A stretch of DNA of 6,101 nucleotides, from NCBI GenBank assembly GCA_028276215.1, contig JAPYWT010000165.1, positions 1 to 6,101 on the forward strand, read 5' to 3'. The DNA comes from Thermoflexus sp. (lineage in GTDB: Bacteria > Chloroflexota > Anaerolineae > B4-G1 > DUEL01). Each line of letters opens with the position of its first letter. The stretch's first letter is position 1. Below are positions 4,804 to 6,101 of the stretch, one piece after another. The notes beneath the pieces were generated by a model. It saw nothing but the letters and a program-made list of their open reading frames with translations, was not told the origin of the DNA and did not search any database. Both the position numbers and the translations under genes were made by a program.

Positions 4804-6101
4804 ATGAAGGGACACCGGTATCTGTTCACCCTGCTGGGGGTTCTGCTCCTGCTGGCCACCGCTGCCCCCGCGCGGGCCGACGGTATCATCATCCCGGAGC
4901 CGCCCTGGCCCCCAGGCCCGGCCCCGGAACCGGTCTGGCTCACTATCCGCTATCATCGGGTGACCGTCACCATAGACAACCAGGTCGCCACCACCCGCGT
5001 GGACCAGGTCTTCGTCAACGAGCACGACTGGGAGGCCGAGGGGACCTACATCTTCCCCCTGCCGCCCGGCGCGACGGTCAGCCGGTTCGTGATGTGGGTG
5101 GACGGGAAGCCCGTAGAGGCGGAGGTGCTCCCCGCCGACAAGGCCCGCGCTATCTACGAGGAGATCGTCCGGAGCCGGCGCGACCCGGCCCTGCTGGAAT
5201 ACGTGGGCCGGGACGCCGTCCAGGCCCGCATCTTCCCCATCCCGCCCGGCGGCGAGCGCCGCATCCAACTGGAATATACCCAGGTCCTGCCCCTGGAGAA
5301 CGGCATGGTGCGCTACGTCTACCCCCTGAACACCGAGCGCTTCTCCGCCCGCCCCCTCCAGGAGGTCAGCATCCGCGTGGACATCCACTCCCCCGTCCCC
5401 CTGAAGACCGTCTACTCCCCCACCCATCAGGACCAGGTCTACATTGACCGGGACGATGATCGGGCCACTGTCAGTTATGAAGAAACGAACATCCGGCCCG
5501 ACCGGGACTTCCAACTGGTCTACACCGTCGGCCAGGAGGAGGTGGGAATGAGCCTGCTCTCGTACCGGGAGCCCCCCGACGACGGCTTCTTCCTGCTCCT
5601 GGTCGCGCCGCCGCTGCGGGCGGAACGGGTCCAGCCCAAAGACGTCCTGCTGGTCCTGGACGTCTCCGGCTCTATGCAGGGGGAGAAAATAGAGCAGGCG
5701 AAGGACGCGCTGGAGTACGTCCTGGACCACCTGAACCCGGAGGACCGCTTCAACGTCATCGCCTTCTCCACGGGGGTCCGTTCCTGGGCGCGCGGCCTGC
5801 GGCCGGCGTCGGAGGCGGCGGGAGCGCGGGAGTGGGTGCGGAACCTGCGGGCCACGGGCGGGACGGACATCCACAGCGCGCTGTTGGAGGCGCTGGCCCA
5901 GACTGACCGCGAGCGCCCCACCGTCCTCATCTTCCTGACCGACGGCCAGCCCACCGAGGGGGTGGTGGAGATTGACCGGATTCTGGAGGCGGTGGAGCGC
6001 GCGGCCCCTCCCAACGTCCGCCTTTTCCCCTTCGGCGTCGGCGACGACGTCAACACCGTCCTGCTGGACACCCTGGCCCAGAAGCACCGGGGCTCCCCGG
6101 C
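4804..6101 (+). CDS. Secreted VIT and von Willebrand factor A domain protein (5' part)
   Basis: The gene runs off the right edge with 432 codons visible. Residues 1-25 form a Sec signal peptide: a basic start, a Leu-rich core, and APARA before D26. A VIT (inter-alpha-trypsin inhibitor type) domain follows at about 45-175, with FVNEHDWEAEGTYIFPLP, DGKPVEAEVLPADKARAIYEEI and ARIFPIPPGGERRIQLEYTQ. The VWA domain begins near 280. Its metal-ion-dependent adhesion site is complete: D286-x-S288-x-S290 (DVSGSM), T354 (GGTD) and D380 (FLTDG). Such proteins are exported and presumably bind ligands through a divalent metal; the partner is unknown. The RBS AAGGAGG (4793-4799) is four bases before the ATG. 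The product may continue into a C-terminal anchor outside the window. It is divergent from the SAM hydroxide adenosyltransferase gene. Confidence 0.92.
   Translation, partial: MKGHRYLFTLLGVLLLLATAAPARADGIIIPEPPWPPGPAPEPVWLTIRYHRVTVTIDNQVATTRVDQVFVNEHDWEAEGTYIFPLPPGATVSRFVMWVDGKPVEAEVLPADKARAIYEEIVRSRRDPALLEYVGRDAVQARIFPIPPGGERRIQLEYTQVLPLENGMVRYVYPLNTERFSARPLQEVSIRVDIHSPVPLKTVYSPTHQDQVYIDRDDDRATVSYEETNIRPDRDFQLVYTVGQEEVGMSLLSYREPPDDGFFLLLVAPPLRAERVQPKDVLLVLDVSGSMQGEKIEQAKDALEYVLDHLNPEDRFNVIAFSTGVRSWARGLRPASEAAGAREWVRNLRATGGTDIHSALLEALAQTDRERPTVLIFLTDGQPTEGVVEIDRILEAVERAAPPNVRLFPFGVGDDVNTVLLDTLAQKHRGSP

Noticed and set aside
4693..6087. Long - strand open frame (464 codons) opposite the VIT/VWA gene
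   Set aside because: The + strand frame encodes a signal peptide, a VIT domain and a VWA domain with full MIDAS; the - strand frame is compositionally biased and begins within coding sequence.

Overview
The window joins an accessory region (about 1-2165) to a GC-rich chromosomal backbone (about 2204-6101). The organism looks like a high-GC bacterium, possibly a Chloroflexota (Anaerolineae-like) lineage. That guess rests on the Asp-type MurA, the SAM hydroxide adenosyltransferase, the VIT/VWA secreted protein and the heptamer-rich spacers. It is inference, because no marker gene here fixes the phylum.

Left part: three attC-like sites (63-134, 666-743, 1387-1462) delimit two complete integron gene cassettes and the start of a third unit. 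The key evidence is that the first bases of each complete cassette (after the G^TT cut) are perfectly complementary to the left end of the attC that closes the same cassette: 10 nt for cassette 1 and 12 nt for cassette 2. That is expected of units that once circularised through an integron integrase. Cassette 1 encodes an unrecognised protein with one N-terminal membrane segment. Cassette 2 carries its own sigma70-type promoter and a DUF4258 / YgiT-type zinc-finger toxin-antitoxin pair with a 4-bp ATGA overlap. The third unit holds two tandem MNT-type (MntA-like) minimal nucleotidyltransferases with no complete HEPN partner, and no closing attC is visible. All genes here are on the + strand, the usual cassette orientation, so an attI site and integrase would be expected to the left, outside the window.

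Middle: a tRNA-Met(CAT) gene abuts the accessory block. It is followed by a perfect 18-bp hairpin flanked by A and T runs, which can terminate both the tRNA transcript and the converging murA transcript.

Right part: on the - strand, a SAM hydroxide adenosyltransferase (DUF62 family) lies upstream of murA, about 100 bp apart, with no obvious terminator between them. The first gene has a strong promoter so close to its ATG that the mRNA should be leaderless. murA has an Asp at the usual Cys115 position, which predicts intrinsic fosfomycin insensitivity, and appears to start at GTG. Its leader contains eight exact-length CGTGANN heptamers. A divergent + strand gene encodes a secreted VIT + VWA protein that runs off the right edge. 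The divergent spacer is AT-rich and carries a second heptamer array (AATTAAM) inside a 19-bp inverted repeat built from CTTTGTGT octamers.
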